Source of the DNA: Deinococcus koreensis
Lineage (GTDB): Bacteria > Deinococcota > Deinococci > Deinococcales > Deinococcaceae
Direction of reading: 5' to 3'
DNA length: 64,000 bases
Assembly: GCF_002901445.1 (NCBI RefSeq)
Contig: NZ_PPPD01000002.1
Coordinates: forward strand, 186,001-250,000
A model generated the notes under the pieces. The model ran no database searches. It was given only the letters and a program-made list of their open reading frames with translations, and had not been told where the DNA came from. The translations under genes were made by a program, and so were the position numbers. This document shows positions 53,142 through 62,850 of the stretch, piece after piece. Each line of letters begins with the position of its first letter. The first letter of the stretch is position 1.

Positions 53142-55352
53142 ATGACCATCCGACGTGTCCTGATCCTGGGGAACCACACGCCGCGTCAATGCGGTATCGC
53201 CACCTTCACCGCCGACCTCGCCGACGCCCTGCTGGCCGCCCAGCCCGCTCTGGACGTGCGGGTCGCGGCCATGAACGACGGCCAGGCCTACGAGTACCCT
53301 GGGCGCGTGGTGCTGAGCATCGATCAGCACGACCACCCGGATTATCTGCGCGCCGCCGCGGCCATCAACGCCATGAACGTGGACGTCGTGTGCGTGCAGC
53401 ACGAGTTCGGGATCTTCGGCGGGCCGGCGGGCAGCTACCTGCTGGGCCTGCTGCGGGCCCTGGAGGCGCCGGTGGTGACCACCCTCCATACCGTGCTGGA
53501 GGAGTATTCGCCCGAGCAGCGCGCGGTGGTCGAGGAACTCACGGTGCTCAGCGAGCGCCTGGTCGTGATGAGCGAGCGGGCCGTGTCCTTCCTGACCGCC
53601 CAGGGTGTGCCGGCCGGCAAGATCGAGTTCATCCACCACGGCGTGCCGCTGCTGATCCACGACCGCGACGAGGAGAAGGCCAGGCTGGGCCTCCAGGGCC
53701 GTCAGGTCATCCTCACCTTCGGGCTGCTCTCGCCCAATAAAGGGCTGGAGACGGCCATCCGGGCGCTGCCGGCCGTGGTGCGGGATCACCCGGATCTCAC
53801 CTACCTGATCCTGGGCGCCACCCACCCGCATCTGCGCGCCCGCGAGGGCGAGGCCTACCGCGAGGGGCTGATGGCGCTGGCCGAGTCGCTCGGGGTCAGC
53901 GGCAACGTGCGCTTCGAGAACCGCTTCGCCAGCCTGGAGGAACTCGGGCGCTTCATCGCTGCCGCCGACATCTACCTCACGCCGTACCTCAACCGCGAGC
54001 AGATCACCTCCGGAACGCTGGCCTACGCGCTGGGCAACGGCAAGGCCGTGGTCAGCACGCCGTACTGGCACGCCGAGGAACTGCTCGCCCAGGGCCGCGG
54101 CGAACTCGTGCCCTTCCGGGACGAGGCGGCGCTGGGAGCCGTGCTCTGCCGGCTGCTGGGCGACCCGGCCGGGCGCGCGGCGCTCGAGGCCCGCGCCCTG
54201 GAGTACGGCCGCCACATGAGCTGGCCCAGCATCGGCGCGCAGTATCTGGACGTGTTCGGCGAGACCGCCCGCGCCGTGACCCTGACCCTGCCTGCCCCCG
54301 CCCTGCCCAGCGTGACCCTGCGGCACGTGGCGGCCCTCTCCGACGATACCGGCGTGTTCCAGCACGCGACCTTCACCCTGCCCAATCCGCATGAGGGCTA
54401 CACGACCGACGACAACGCCCGCGCGCTGATGCTGGCGGCGGCCTGCCCCGACGAGCCCCACGCCCCGCTGCTGGCACGCCGGGCGCTGACCTTCCTGCAC
54501 CACGCGCTGGACGCCGACGGCTTCTTCCGTAATTTCATGTCCTACGACCGGCGCTGGCTGGAGGCCCGCGGCTCCGAGAACGCCCAGGCCCGCGCCGTGC
54601 GGGCGCTGGTGATCGCGGCGGAGGGACTGACGGACGCCGGCCTGCGCGGCGCCGCGCGTGAGCTGCTGGGGCACGCCTGGCCCGCTCTGCACGGCCTGGA
54701 GAGCCCCCGCGCCCAGGCCATCGCCCTGATCGCCCTGGCCGCCCACCGCGAGCACGGCGGCCCCCACGCCGACCTTGACGCCCTGGCCCACGCCTACGCC
54801 GCCAACCTGCGGCGGCTGCACGCGGCCCACGCCTCCCCCGAGTGGCCCTGGTTCGAGCCCTACCTGAGCTATTCGAACGCCAAACTGCCGCACGGCCTGA
54901 TCGCCTACGGCCGCGCCTATGGCCGGCCTGCCGACGTGGCCCTGGGCCTGGAGGCGCTGAGCTGGCTGGAGACGGTGCAGACGGGCCCCCACGGCACCTT
55001 CTGGCCGGTGGGCAGCGAGCGCGTCTACCGCGCTGGCGAGGCCCGGCCTCTGTGGGACGGCCAGCCCATCGAGGTACACGCCACGGTCGCCGCCGATCTG
55101 GAGGCCTTCTACGCTACGGGAAACGAGCACTGGCTGGAGCTGGCCCGCCGCGCGGTGGACTGGCTGCTGGGCTCGAATCCTCTGCGGCAGCCCCTGTACG
55201 ACGCGGCCAGCGGCGGCTGCCGCGACGGGCTGCACCGTGAGCGACTGAACATGAACGAGGGGGCGGAGAGCACCCTGGCGCTGTGGCAGAGCGTGGCCGA
55301 CCTGAACGCCGCCCAGAGTGCCCCGAGCGCCCGGACGCTGACCGGTGACTAG
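53142..55352 (+). CDS. GT4-family glycosyltransferase with C-terminal helical barrel domain
   Basis: 736 residues. The N-terminal GT-B part (1-375) includes RVLILGNHTPRQCGIATFTA, CVQHEFGIFGGPAG, LTFGLLSPNKGLETAIRALP and LTPYLNREQITSGTLAYAL, where the usual donor-site EX7E region lies. The C-terminal 330 residues form an (alpha/alpha)6-like helical domain (TTDDNARALMLAAACPDE, FRNFMSYDRRWLE, SEGAES-type NMNEGAESTLALWQSV), as found in mannan-related bifunctional glycosyltransferases. It is translationally coupled to the next glycosyltransferase and lies near a GH130 gene. Acceptor and sugar unknown; mannose is a reasonable guess. Confidence 0.87.
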   Translation: MTIRRVLILGNHTPRQCGIATFTADLADALLAAQPALDVRVAAMNDGQAYEYPGRVVLSIDQHDHPDYLRAAAAINAMNVDVVCVQHEFGIFGGPAGSYLLGLLRALEAPVVTTLHTVLEEYSPEQRAVVEELTVLSERLVVMSERAVSFLTAQGVPAGKIEFIHHGVPLLIHDRDEEKARLGLQGRQVILTFGLLSPNKGLETAIRALPAVVRDHPDLTYLILGATHPHLRAREGEAYREGLMALAESLGVSGNVRFENRFASLEELGRFIAAADIYLTPYLNREQITSGTLAYALGNGKAVVSTPYWHAEELLAQGRGELVPFRDEAALGAVLCRLLGDPAGRAALEARALEYGRHMSWPSIGAQYLDVFGETARAVTLTLPAPALPSVTLRHVAALSDDTGVFQHATFTLPNPHEGYTTDDNARALMLAAACPDEPHAPLLARRALTFLHHALDADGFFRNFMSYDRRWLEARGSENAQARAVRALVIAAEGLTDAGLRGAARELLGHAWPALHGLESPRAQAIALIALAAHREHGGPHADLDALAHAYAANLRRLHAAHASPEWPWFEPYLSYSNAKLPHGLIAYGRAYGRPADVALGLEALSWLETVQTGPHGTFWPVGSERVYRAGEARPLWDGQPIEVHATVAADLEAFYATGNEHWLELARRAVDWLLGSNPLRQPLYDAASGGCRDGLHRERLNMNEGAESTLALWQSVADLNAAQSAPSARTLTGD

Positions 55353-56424
55353 TCCGGTGCCTGAGCGCGCCGTCACCATCCACCCGCTGTCCCGCCATCC
55401 CCGTGAAGACCGCCCGCTGAGGGTCGGGCTGCTGGCGCCCATCGCCTGGCGGGTGCCCCCCCGGCATTACGGCCCCTGGGAGCGGGTGGTCTCGCTGCTG
55501 GCCGAGGGCCTGGTGGCTGCGGGCGTGGAGGTGACCCTCTTCGCGACCCAGGATTCCCGCACCGGGGGCCGCCTCAGCGCGGTGGTGCCCACGCCGTACG
55601 AGGAGACGCCGGGCATGGACGTCAAGGTCTGGGAAGGGCTGCACCTCGCGCACGCCTTCGGTGAGGCGGGGTTCGTGGACGTCATGCACAACCACGCGGA
55701 CTTCCTGCCGCTGATGTTCGCCTCGCTGGTGGAGACCCCCACGGTCACGACCATCCACGGCTTTTCGGGCGAGGCCATCCTCCCCGCCTACACGGCCTAC
55801 AAAGACCGGCTGCACTTCGTCGCCATCTCCGAGGCCGACCGGCACCCGGCGCTGCCCTACCGGGCGACCGTCTACCACGGCATCGACTTTTCCGAGTTCA
55901 CCTTCCGCTCCCAGCCGGATGAGCCCCCCTACCTCGTCTTCCTGGGCCGGATGCACCGCGACAAGGGCGCGGCCGACGCCATCCGGGTGGCGCGGGCGGC
56001 GGGCCTGCCGCTGCGCCTGGCGGGCATCATCCAGGATCAGGGGTACTTCGACCGCGAGGTCGCTCCGCACCTGGGGCCGGACGTGACCTATCTGGGCTCG
56101 GTGGGGCCCGAACAGCGGGATTCGCTGCTGGGCGGCGCCGTGGCCCTGCTCCACCTGATCCACTTCGACGAACCCTTCGGCCTGTCGGTGCTGGAGGCGA
56201 TGGCCTGCGGTACCCCCGTGATCGCGTATGGAAGGGGCAGCATGGGGGAACTGATCGTGCCCGGCGTCAGCGGCGAGATCGTGCCGGACGAGGCGGGGGC
56301 AGTGCAGGCGGTTCGCAGCGTTGGTCGTTTGAACCGCGCCGCCGTGCGCGCCCACGCCGAGACCTTCAGCGTGCCGCGCATGGTGGAGGGCTACCTGCAG
56401 GTCTATCAAAGGCTGTTGACCTGA
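55345..56424 (+). CDS. GT4-family glycosyltransferase
   Basis: 359 residues from GTG 55345, overlapping the upstream stop by eight bases; a GTG four codons later is an alternative. Sequence: LRVGLLAPIAWRVPPRHYGP, MHNHADFLPLMFASLVE, TIHGFSGEAI, LVFLGRMHRDKGAADAIRVA, and the donor-binding EPFGLSVLEAMACGTPVIAY with the EX7E pair. Cytosolic retaining glycosyltransferase. With the previous gene it probably builds one glycan or glycoconjugate. Confidence 0.93.
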   Translation: MTSPVPERAVTIHPLSRHPREDRPLRVGLLAPIAWRVPPRHYGPWERVVSLLAEGLVAAGVEVTLFATQDSRTGGRLSAVVPTPYEETPGMDVKVWEGLHLAHAFGEAGFVDVMHNHADFLPLMFASLVETPTVTTIHGFSGEAILPAYTAYKDRLHFVAISEADRHPALPYRATVYHGIDFSEFTFRSQPDEPPYLVFLGRMHRDKGAADAIRVARAAGLPLRLAGIIQDQGYFDREVAPHLGPDVTYLGSVGPEQRDSLLGGAVALLHLIHFDEPFGLSVLEAMACGTPVIAYGRGSMGELIVPGVSGEIVPDEAGAVQAVRSVGRLNRAAVRAHAETFSVPRMVEGYLQVYQRLLT

Positions 56425-57020
56425 CGATCTGCCGCAGCCGTTGCCACAGGGCCTTCCCCATCTGAGCTGGTAGATTCATCGCTACCGCACGACGGATAGG
56501 CTCTGGCCACCTTCTGACGACGGACACCTGCTCCTGGCGATCGGCCGGAGAGCAGTGGCGTGTTCCCGTATCCAACAGGCGACGATCAGCGCCATCTATC
56601 TCTGCCTGTGAAGCCGTGACCCTGGGCGTCGCCCAACCCGGCTGACTGCCTGTTCCGGCACCGTGAAGGTCAGGCACTTGTCATAGGCGTGGTGACCGAG
56701 TGGAACAGGTGACTTTCACCGATCATCGGGGCGCTTGGAAGTAGCGGACGCACCTTATCTGATGGTGTCGTTCGGACAAGTGCTCTCAGCGGTGGTTCGG
56801 AGGCAGCCCATTCACCTGTCAGCTCAATGGCATGCCCTTTAGGCATTGCTCATCGTCAGGGGATGCCCCTGTCAGGTTGGGTCAGGTTTGCTTGACATGT
56901 TCCTGCTGCTTTGAGCTAATGATGAAAACACCTGACAGTCCGCTCACAATGGCCTGACCTGATGGCGCTTACAGCGTGTTGATCCTCCGAGTGCTACCTG
57001 GAGCGTGCGTGAGGAGAACC
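56425..57020. other. Gene-free gap of about 600 nt, no confident gene
   Basis: Lower coding quality than neighbours. A minus-strand frame (about 56430-56677) reads PEPIRRAVAMNLPAQMGKAL, faintly like a decayed mobile-element end, but without start, ends or repeats. The right-hand end holds the promoter of the membrane protein gene. Confidence 0.45.
56892..56920 (+). promoter_or_regulatory. Sigma-70 type promoter of the membrane protein gene
   Basis: Consensus TTGACA (56892-56897), 17 nt, GCTAAT (56915-56920). The transcript would have a leader of about 95 nt to ATG 57021, which has GAGGAG upstream. Confidence 0.65.
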
Positions 57021-57827
57021 ATGACGACTCAAATGGTCACCAGCGCTATAGCCTCCGATCAACCAGGTTCGGATCCGATCTCAGAGGGCCCGGATTCCCA
57101 GCTGGTCGCATCACACGTCATGACGTTGCTGAATGCCAGGAGAATTGTTCGTGGTTTGAGTCTTACCGCCCTGGTTCTGATCCTCCTGGGCATCGTTGGT
57201 CAATGGTCTCTGAGTCGACCTGATTTCCCTGGGCGCGACCTGCTGGCAGGATTGACCGATCCCGGCGGCGAATCCAACCTTGCGGCCGCATTCTCTGCCG
57301 GCCTCCTGGTCAGTGCTGCCGGTCTGTTCGCCCTAATCGCCTCCGCCAAACGCCAGGATGTATACGCACGGGTCTGGCGAGGTCTGGCCTGGGTCTTCGC
57401 CTACCTGGCAGTGGATGAATTTGCGATGCTCCATGAACGCACCGTGGTGTTCATTCGGGACGCCCTCGGCGCAGAGGCCACGCAAGGCATTCTCCACCAT
57501 GCCTGGGTGCTTCCCTACGCCGTGTTTTGCGTGGTCGTGTTCTCTTCCACAGCACGGTTCCTCCTGCATCTTCCATCTAGGACGCGTTTACTAATTCTGC
57601 TGGCTGGAGCCCTTTACGTGGGCGGGGCACTTGGCTTTGAGATGCTGGAAGGGCCCATAGCTGCGAAGTATGGCGTGGAGAACAATGTGATCCGAACCAT
57701 GATCGTGGTGGAGGAAATCCTGGAGGTGACTGGGGTCATCCTCCTCATCTCAGCCTTGCTGGAGTACATGCGCACGCATTTGGCCGGCGTCAGGTTTGAC
57801 TTCGGTCTGCAGAACGGCAGACCCTGA
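57021..57827 (+). CDS. Six-helix integral membrane protein, unknown function
   Basis: 268 residues. A cytosolic N-terminal stretch of about 55 residues precedes about six hydrophobic helices (starting near residues 58, 90, 120, 158, 190 and 225). Several helices carry acidic or His residues: AVDEFAMLHERTV, GFEMLEG and VVEEILEVTG, an unusual pattern that could bind a metal or quinone. No family recognised. It is monocistronic with a consensus promoter, and lies between the glycosyltransferases and GH130. Confidence 0.8.
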   Translation: MTTQMVTSAIASDQPGSDPISEGPDSQLVASHVMTLLNARRIVRGLSLTALVLILLGIVGQWSLSRPDFPGRDLLAGLTDPGGESNLAAAFSAGLLVSAAGLFALIASAKRQDVYARVWRGLAWVFAYLAVDEFAMLHERTVVFIRDALGAEATQGILHHAWVLPYAVFCVVVFSSTARFLLHLPSRTRLLILLAGALYVGGALGFEMLEGPIAAKYGVENNVIRTMIVVEEILEVTGVILLISALLEYMRTHLAGVRFDFGLQNGRP

Positions 57828-58218
57828 TTCCAGACGACACGAGGAGAGCTGTTGGGGCCTGCCGGCTCATGACCAAACGACTCATGCTGACGGACGGTCG
57901 TGACTGGTTCAACCTGACCCGAGTCTGGATGCCGTCCGTGCTGTGTCCGGAAGCAATCCGAGACAGAGGGACTCACCGGGCGGCGAAGAAGGGCAGGAAT
58001 ACCGACGGCCTGTAGTGGTCTGGACTCGGCGAGTGCGGCAGGAAAGGCATGTCCGGCGCTGTGCTGGCTGTTCCGGAGGGCGATACCGTCTGAATGAGAC
58101 AGGTGTCGTAGCCCGCGTCCTCCTCCGCGAACATCAGCCTAGGGGGGCGGCCCTGATCTCACCGCCTGAGCCGAGGTGTTCTCAAGGAATCCCCATGCCC
58201 GGTGGGGTACCGTGAGGC
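57828..58218. other. Gene-free gap
   Basis: About 390 nt. No supported gene. One 8-bp inverted pair (ACGGACGG 57890-57897, CCGTCCGT 57932-57939) may mark the membrane protein's terminator. A TACCGT -10-like box (58208-58213) lies five nucleotides before the next ATG. Confidence 0.4.
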
Positions 58219-59220
58219 ATGACGCTTCCCGGTCGTAAACGCTCCCCGGTACTGTTCCACCGGACGGACGACAATCCCATCCTCTCGGCCGCCCACTGGC
58301 CCTACCCGGCCAACTCGGTCTTCAATGCCGGCGCCACCCGCCTGCAGGACGGCACCACCCTGCTGTTGTGCCGCGTGGAGGACTTCCGGGGCCTCTCGCA
58401 CCTCACGGCCGCCCGCTCGCGCGACGGGGTGAGTGCGTGGCAGATCGATCCCGAGCCCACCCTGTCGCCCCACCCCGACCACCCTGAGGAAGAGTGGGGC
58501 ATCGAAGACCCGCGCATCACCTGGCTGCCCGAGGAGGGCCGCTACGGCGTGCTGTACACCGCCTACTGCCGCAACGGCCCCGGCGTGGCCCTGGCGCTGA
58601 CCGAGGACTTCCGGACGTTCGAACGCCGCGGCCTGATCTTCCCCCCCGAGGACAAGGACGCCGCGCTCTTCCCGCGCCGCTTTGACGGCCAGTGGGCCGC
58701 CATCCACCGGCCCGTGACCCATGTCAGCGCCAACATGAACCTCTCGTACAGCGAGAACCTGCGGCACTTCGGCGACACCCGCACCATCCTCGAGGCCCGC
58801 CAGGGCGCGTGGTGGGACGCCAACAAGGTCGGCATGTCCGCCCCTCCCATCGAGACGCCCGAAGGCTGGCTGGTGATCTACCACGGCGTCAAGCGCACCG
58901 GCAGCGGCGTGCTCTACCGCAACGGTCTGGCACTGTTCGATCTGGAGCGGCCCGACCAGCTGATCCGCCGCTCCGATCCCTGGTGCTTCGGGCCGCGCGA
59001 CCTGGCCGAGCGGGTGGGCGACGTGAACAACGTGGTCTTCCCCTGCGGCACCACCCTGCAGGACGACGGCGACACCCTGAACGTGTACTACGGTCAGGCG
59101 GACACCAGCATCGGTCTGGCGCACGCCAGCATCCGGCAGCTGCTGGCCTGGCTGCGCGAGAACTCGTCGGTGCCGGAAGCCGCGCCGGCCCCCACGTCGG
59201 ACGCCGTGCCCGCCGACTGA
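58219..59220 (+). CDS. GH130-family glycosidase / mannosyl phosphorylase
   Basis: 333 residues of the five-bladed propeller fold: NPILSAAHWPYPANSVFNAG opening, LLLCRVEDFRGLSHLTAARS, WGIEDPRITWLPEEGRYGVL with the catalytic Asp region, AIHRPVTHVSANMNLSYS, WDANKVGMSAPPIETPEGWL, and IYHGVKRTGSG. GH130 enzymes cleave or phosphorolyse beta-mannosides such as beta-1,4-mannosyl-glucose or beta-1,2-mannobiose; the HR/phosphate site cannot be judged here. A strong hairpin terminator follows. Genetic link to the mannan-type glycosyltransferase suggests breakdown of the glycan it makes. Confidence 0.93.
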   Translation: MTLPGRKRSPVLFHRTDDNPILSAAHWPYPANSVFNAGATRLQDGTTLLLCRVEDFRGLSHLTAARSRDGVSAWQIDPEPTLSPHPDHPEEEWGIEDPRITWLPEEGRYGVLYTAYCRNGPGVALALTEDFRTFERRGLIFPPEDKDAALFPRRFDGQWAAIHRPVTHVSANMNLSYSENLRHFGDTRTILEARQGAWWDANKVGMSAPPIETPEGWLVIYHGVKRTGSGVLYRNGLALFDLERPDQLIRRSDPWCFGPRDLAERVGDVNNVVFPCGTTLQDDGDTLNVYYGQADTSIGLAHASIRQLLAWLRENSSVPEAAPAPTSDAVPAD

Positions 59221-59240
59221 TCTGGCGAATCTTCAGCAAA

Positions 59241-59281
59241 GCGAGTCCCCATCCTTGGGCGTACCGAGGATGGGGACTCGC
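59241..59281. terminator. Strong convergent hairpin terminator
   Basis: 18-bp stem (59241-59258 with 59264-59281, one G-T pair) and five-base loop, between the convergent GH130 and formamidase-like genes. Flanks AAA and CGTTCC; it can stop both strands. Confidence 0.75.
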
Positions 59282-59287
59282 CGTTCC

Positions 59288-60214
59288 TCAGCGCCCGAAG
59301 ATGCCCGTCGGCAGGTAGGCGCTCACCACCCAGTTGGGCTGATCCACCAGTTCGCTGACTTTCAGGTTCACGGCCACGCTGCACAGGGCGTAGGCCAGCT
59401 CGGGGCTCAGAGCGTACTCCCGCCCCAGGTGGTCGATCATGGCGCGGATGGCGTCCTGCGCGGCCAGGAAGAGGTCGGGGCCGATGCCGGTGGTGGCGTA
59501 GTGGCCGCCCGCCGCTTCAGGCTGGACGCTGGCAGGCAGCTCGAACTGCGGCCCCGGAAGAGACATTCCCTTGCGCAGATCGAAGCGCAGCTGCACCGTC
59601 ATGCTGGTTTCCACCGCCGTGCCACAGACCTCGCCGTCGCCCTGGCAGGCGTGCGTGTCGCCCACGCTGAACAGCGCGCCCTCGACTTCCACCGGCAGGT
59701 AGAGCCTTGCGCCCCGCGTCAGGTCGCGGATGTCGAGGTTGCCGCCCACCCGGCGGGGCGGCACGACCGAATGCAGCCCGCGTTCCGCCAGCGCCACGCC
59801 GATGGTGCCGGGAAAGGGCCGGGTGGGGATCCGGATCTCCGGCGTGAACTGCACGTGTGCTCGGTCGTAGCGGCTCAGGTGCAGCCACGGGTCGGTGAAG
59901 TCGGCCGCGAGCAGGCCGAAGCCCGGGATCAGGCTCGTCCAGCCCCAGTCGCCCTCCTGGAAGTCGAGGATGTCCACCACGAGCACGTCGCCGGGCTGGG
60001 CGCCGTCGATGTAGACCGGGCCGGTCACCGGGTTGGTGCGCGCGAAGTCGAAGGCGGCCACGTCGGCGGCGGTGCTGCCGGGCCCGATCTGCCCGCCGCT
60101 GGCGTCCTGGATCACGAACTCCAGCGCCTCGCCCGGCTGGGCGGTGTGCTGCGGGGGCAGGGCATTGTTCCAGCCGAAGTGGTGGTGGTGGATGGTGGAA
60201 ATGCGCGGGGTCAC
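59288..60214 (-). CDS. Acetamidase/formamidase family protein
   Basis: 308 residues from a GTG start (60214). FmdA/AmdA fold marks: HHHHFGWNNALPPQHTAQPG, YIDGAQPGDVLVVDILDF, SVGDTHACQGDGEVCGTAVE and DLFLAAQDAIRAMIDHLGR. Hydrolyses short-chain amides such as formamide or acetamide to acid plus ammonia. It is the last gene after a dipeptide-type importer and its binding protein, 24 nt downstream. The transporter may thus bring in an amide or its precursor. Confidence 0.92.
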   Translation of the reverse strand: MTPRISTIHHHHFGWNNALPPQHTAQPGEALEFVIQDASGGQIGPGSTAADVAAFDFARTNPVTGPVYIDGAQPGDVLVVDILDFQEGDWGWTSLIPGFGLLAADFTDPWLHLSRYDRAHVQFTPEIRIPTRPFPGTIGVALAERGLHSVVPPRRVGGNLDIRDLTRGARLYLPVEVEGALFSVGDTHACQGDGEVCGTAVETSMTVQLRFDLRKGMSLPGPQFELPASVQPEAAGGHYATTGIGPDLFLAAQDAIRAMIDHLGREYALSPELAYALCSVAVNLKVSELVDQPNWVVSAYLPTGIFGR

Positions 60215-60238
60215 AGCTTTACCTTCAACACGGCACTC

Positions 60239-61867
60239 TCACTTCTTGACCGAGAGCCGCTCGTAGGAGATGAAGTGGATCGGGTCGAGCAGATCGGCCG
60301 CCGTGCCCACCAGCTTGTCCGAATGCATCACGTGGCGCACCTCGTGGTAGATCGGCACCCAGACCGCCTGCTTGTCCAGCGCGGCGAAGATGGCTTTGTA
60401 CTCGTTCAGGCGGGCGGCCTGCTGCCCCGGCGCCACCATGCGGTCGGCCTTGTCGGCGCGGGCGTCCAGCGCCTTGTCGCAGTACCAGGGCCAGTTCCAG
60501 CCGCCGCTCACCGCGCTCCGGCAGCTCAGGATGGGCCAGTAGAAGTCGCTGGGATCGGGGTAGTCCTGCGTCCAGGCCATGCCGCCGGACCAGACCATCG
60601 GCGCCGCCCCCTTGGTACCTGCCGCCTCGATCACGGTGCTCTGCGCCTGGCTCTTGATGGAGGCGCGGATGCCCACCGCCGCCAGATCCTGCTGGATGCT
60701 CTGCGCGAGGCGCGGGTTCGGGTCGGTGGAGTTGGTGTACAGCACGGTGTCGAAGCCCTTCGACAGACCTGCGGCCGCCAGCAGCTTGCGCGCCCCGGCC
60801 GGGTCGAAGGCGTACCCCTTGGCCCCCGCGTCGTAACCCGGCATCAGCGGCGGCAGGTAGGTCTTGGCGACCTGCGCGCGGCCGTTGATGATCCGCACCA
60901 GCTTGGTCTTGTCGATGGCCATGTTGATGGCCTGACGCACCCGCACGTCGCTTAGCGGCTTCACCTGGGTGTTCAGGGACAGGTACGAGGTGTTCACGCT
61001 CGTCTTGTTGAGAATATTGGCCCTGTAGCGCGGGTCTTTCACGACCTGCAGGAACTGCGCGGGCGGAATGCCGTCGCCCAGCAGATCGACCTCGCCGCGC
61101 GTGAGGCTCAGGAAGGCCACGGAGGGGTCGAGGCCGACCTTGATGGTCACCCCGTCGAGGTAGGGGAGCGAGTTGTAGAAGTACGCGGGGTTGCGCTTGA
61201 ACTCCAGCGACTGTCCGCTGACCCACTTGCTGAGCGTAAACGGCCCGCTGCCCACGGGCTTGTGCCCGAAATCGCCCCCGGCTTTCGCCACCTCCTCCTT
61301 GGGCACCACGTAGGCGAAGTTCATCGCCATGATGTTAAGGAACGCGGCGTTGGGCGCCTCCAGGGTGATGCTCAGGCCGTATTTGCCGCTGGCCTTGAGG
61401 CCGCTGACCGTCTTCGCCTTGCCGTCCACGAAGGCCTGCGCGCCCTTGATGCCGGTGTAGAAGCTCTGCCCCGGGCTCTTGGTCTTGGGGTCGAGGACGC
61501 GGGTCAGCGTGTACACCACGTCGTCGGCGACGAGTTCGCGGCCGTTGTGGAACTTCACGCCGGGGCGCAGGGTGAAGGTGTAGGTCAGGCCATCTTTGCT
61601 CACCGTGGGCATCTTCGCCGCCAGACGCGGCTGCAGCGTGGTGCCGCCCGGCGCGTAGTCCAGCAGGCCGTCGAAGACCATCTTCTCGATGGGCCAGTTC
61701 TGGTAGTCGTAGCCGATGGCCGGGTCGAGCGTGGTCACGTCGTCCTTGTAGGACACCACGATGGAGCCGCCACGGGCCGGGGTCTGGGCAGAGGCGGTCT
61801 GCGTGGCGGCCAGGGAAAGGCTCATCAGCAGGGCGGCGGGAACGGCGCGGGGAATGGTTCGTCTCAT
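60239..61867 (-). CDS. Dipeptide-type ABC substrate-binding protein (family 5)
   Basis: 542 residues. Signal peptide MRRTIPRAVPAALLMSLSLA then TQTASA-QT. Family-5 features: GSIVVSYKDDVTTLDPAIGY, LRPGVKFHNGRELVADDVVY, VGSGPFTLSKWVSGQ, and VRVRQAINMAIDKTKLVRII. Binds dipeptide-like or amide solutes. Operon: DppC-like, DppB-like, this gene, then the formamidase. Confidence 0.93.
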   Translation of the reverse strand: MRRTIPRAVPAALLMSLSLAATQTASAQTPARGGSIVVSYKDDVTTLDPAIGYDYQNWPIEKMVFDGLLDYAPGGTTLQPRLAAKMPTVSKDGLTYTFTLRPGVKFHNGRELVADDVVYTLTRVLDPKTKSPGQSFYTGIKGAQAFVDGKAKTVSGLKASGKYGLSITLEAPNAAFLNIMAMNFAYVVPKEEVAKAGGDFGHKPVGSGPFTLSKWVSGQSLEFKRNPAYFYNSLPYLDGVTIKVGLDPSVAFLSLTRGEVDLLGDGIPPAQFLQVVKDPRYRANILNKTSVNTSYLSLNTQVKPLSDVRVRQAINMAIDKTKLVRIINGRAQVAKTYLPPLMPGYDAGAKGYAFDPAGARKLLAAAGLSKGFDTVLYTNSTDPNPRLAQSIQQDLAAVGIRASIKSQAQSTVIEAAGTKGAAPMVWSGGMAWTQDYPDPSDFYWPILSCRSAVSGGWNWPWYCDKALDARADKADRMVAPGQQAARLNEYKAIFAALDKQAVWVPIYHEVRHVMHSDKLVGTAADLLDPIHFISYERLSVKK

Positions 61868-61928
61868 GACAACCTCCGGGAACAGTGGGAACCCTTCAAC
61901 GTTAACTCAAGTGGACGAAGGAATGCCT

Positions 61929-62849
<921 letters not shown>

Positions 62850-62850
62850 C

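Noticed and set aside
56425..56700. Possible insertion-sequence remnant (minus-strand frame with PEPIRRAVAMNLPAQM)
   Set aside because: No terminal inverted repeats, no target duplication, no catalytic residues; similarity to a transposase end is only an impression.
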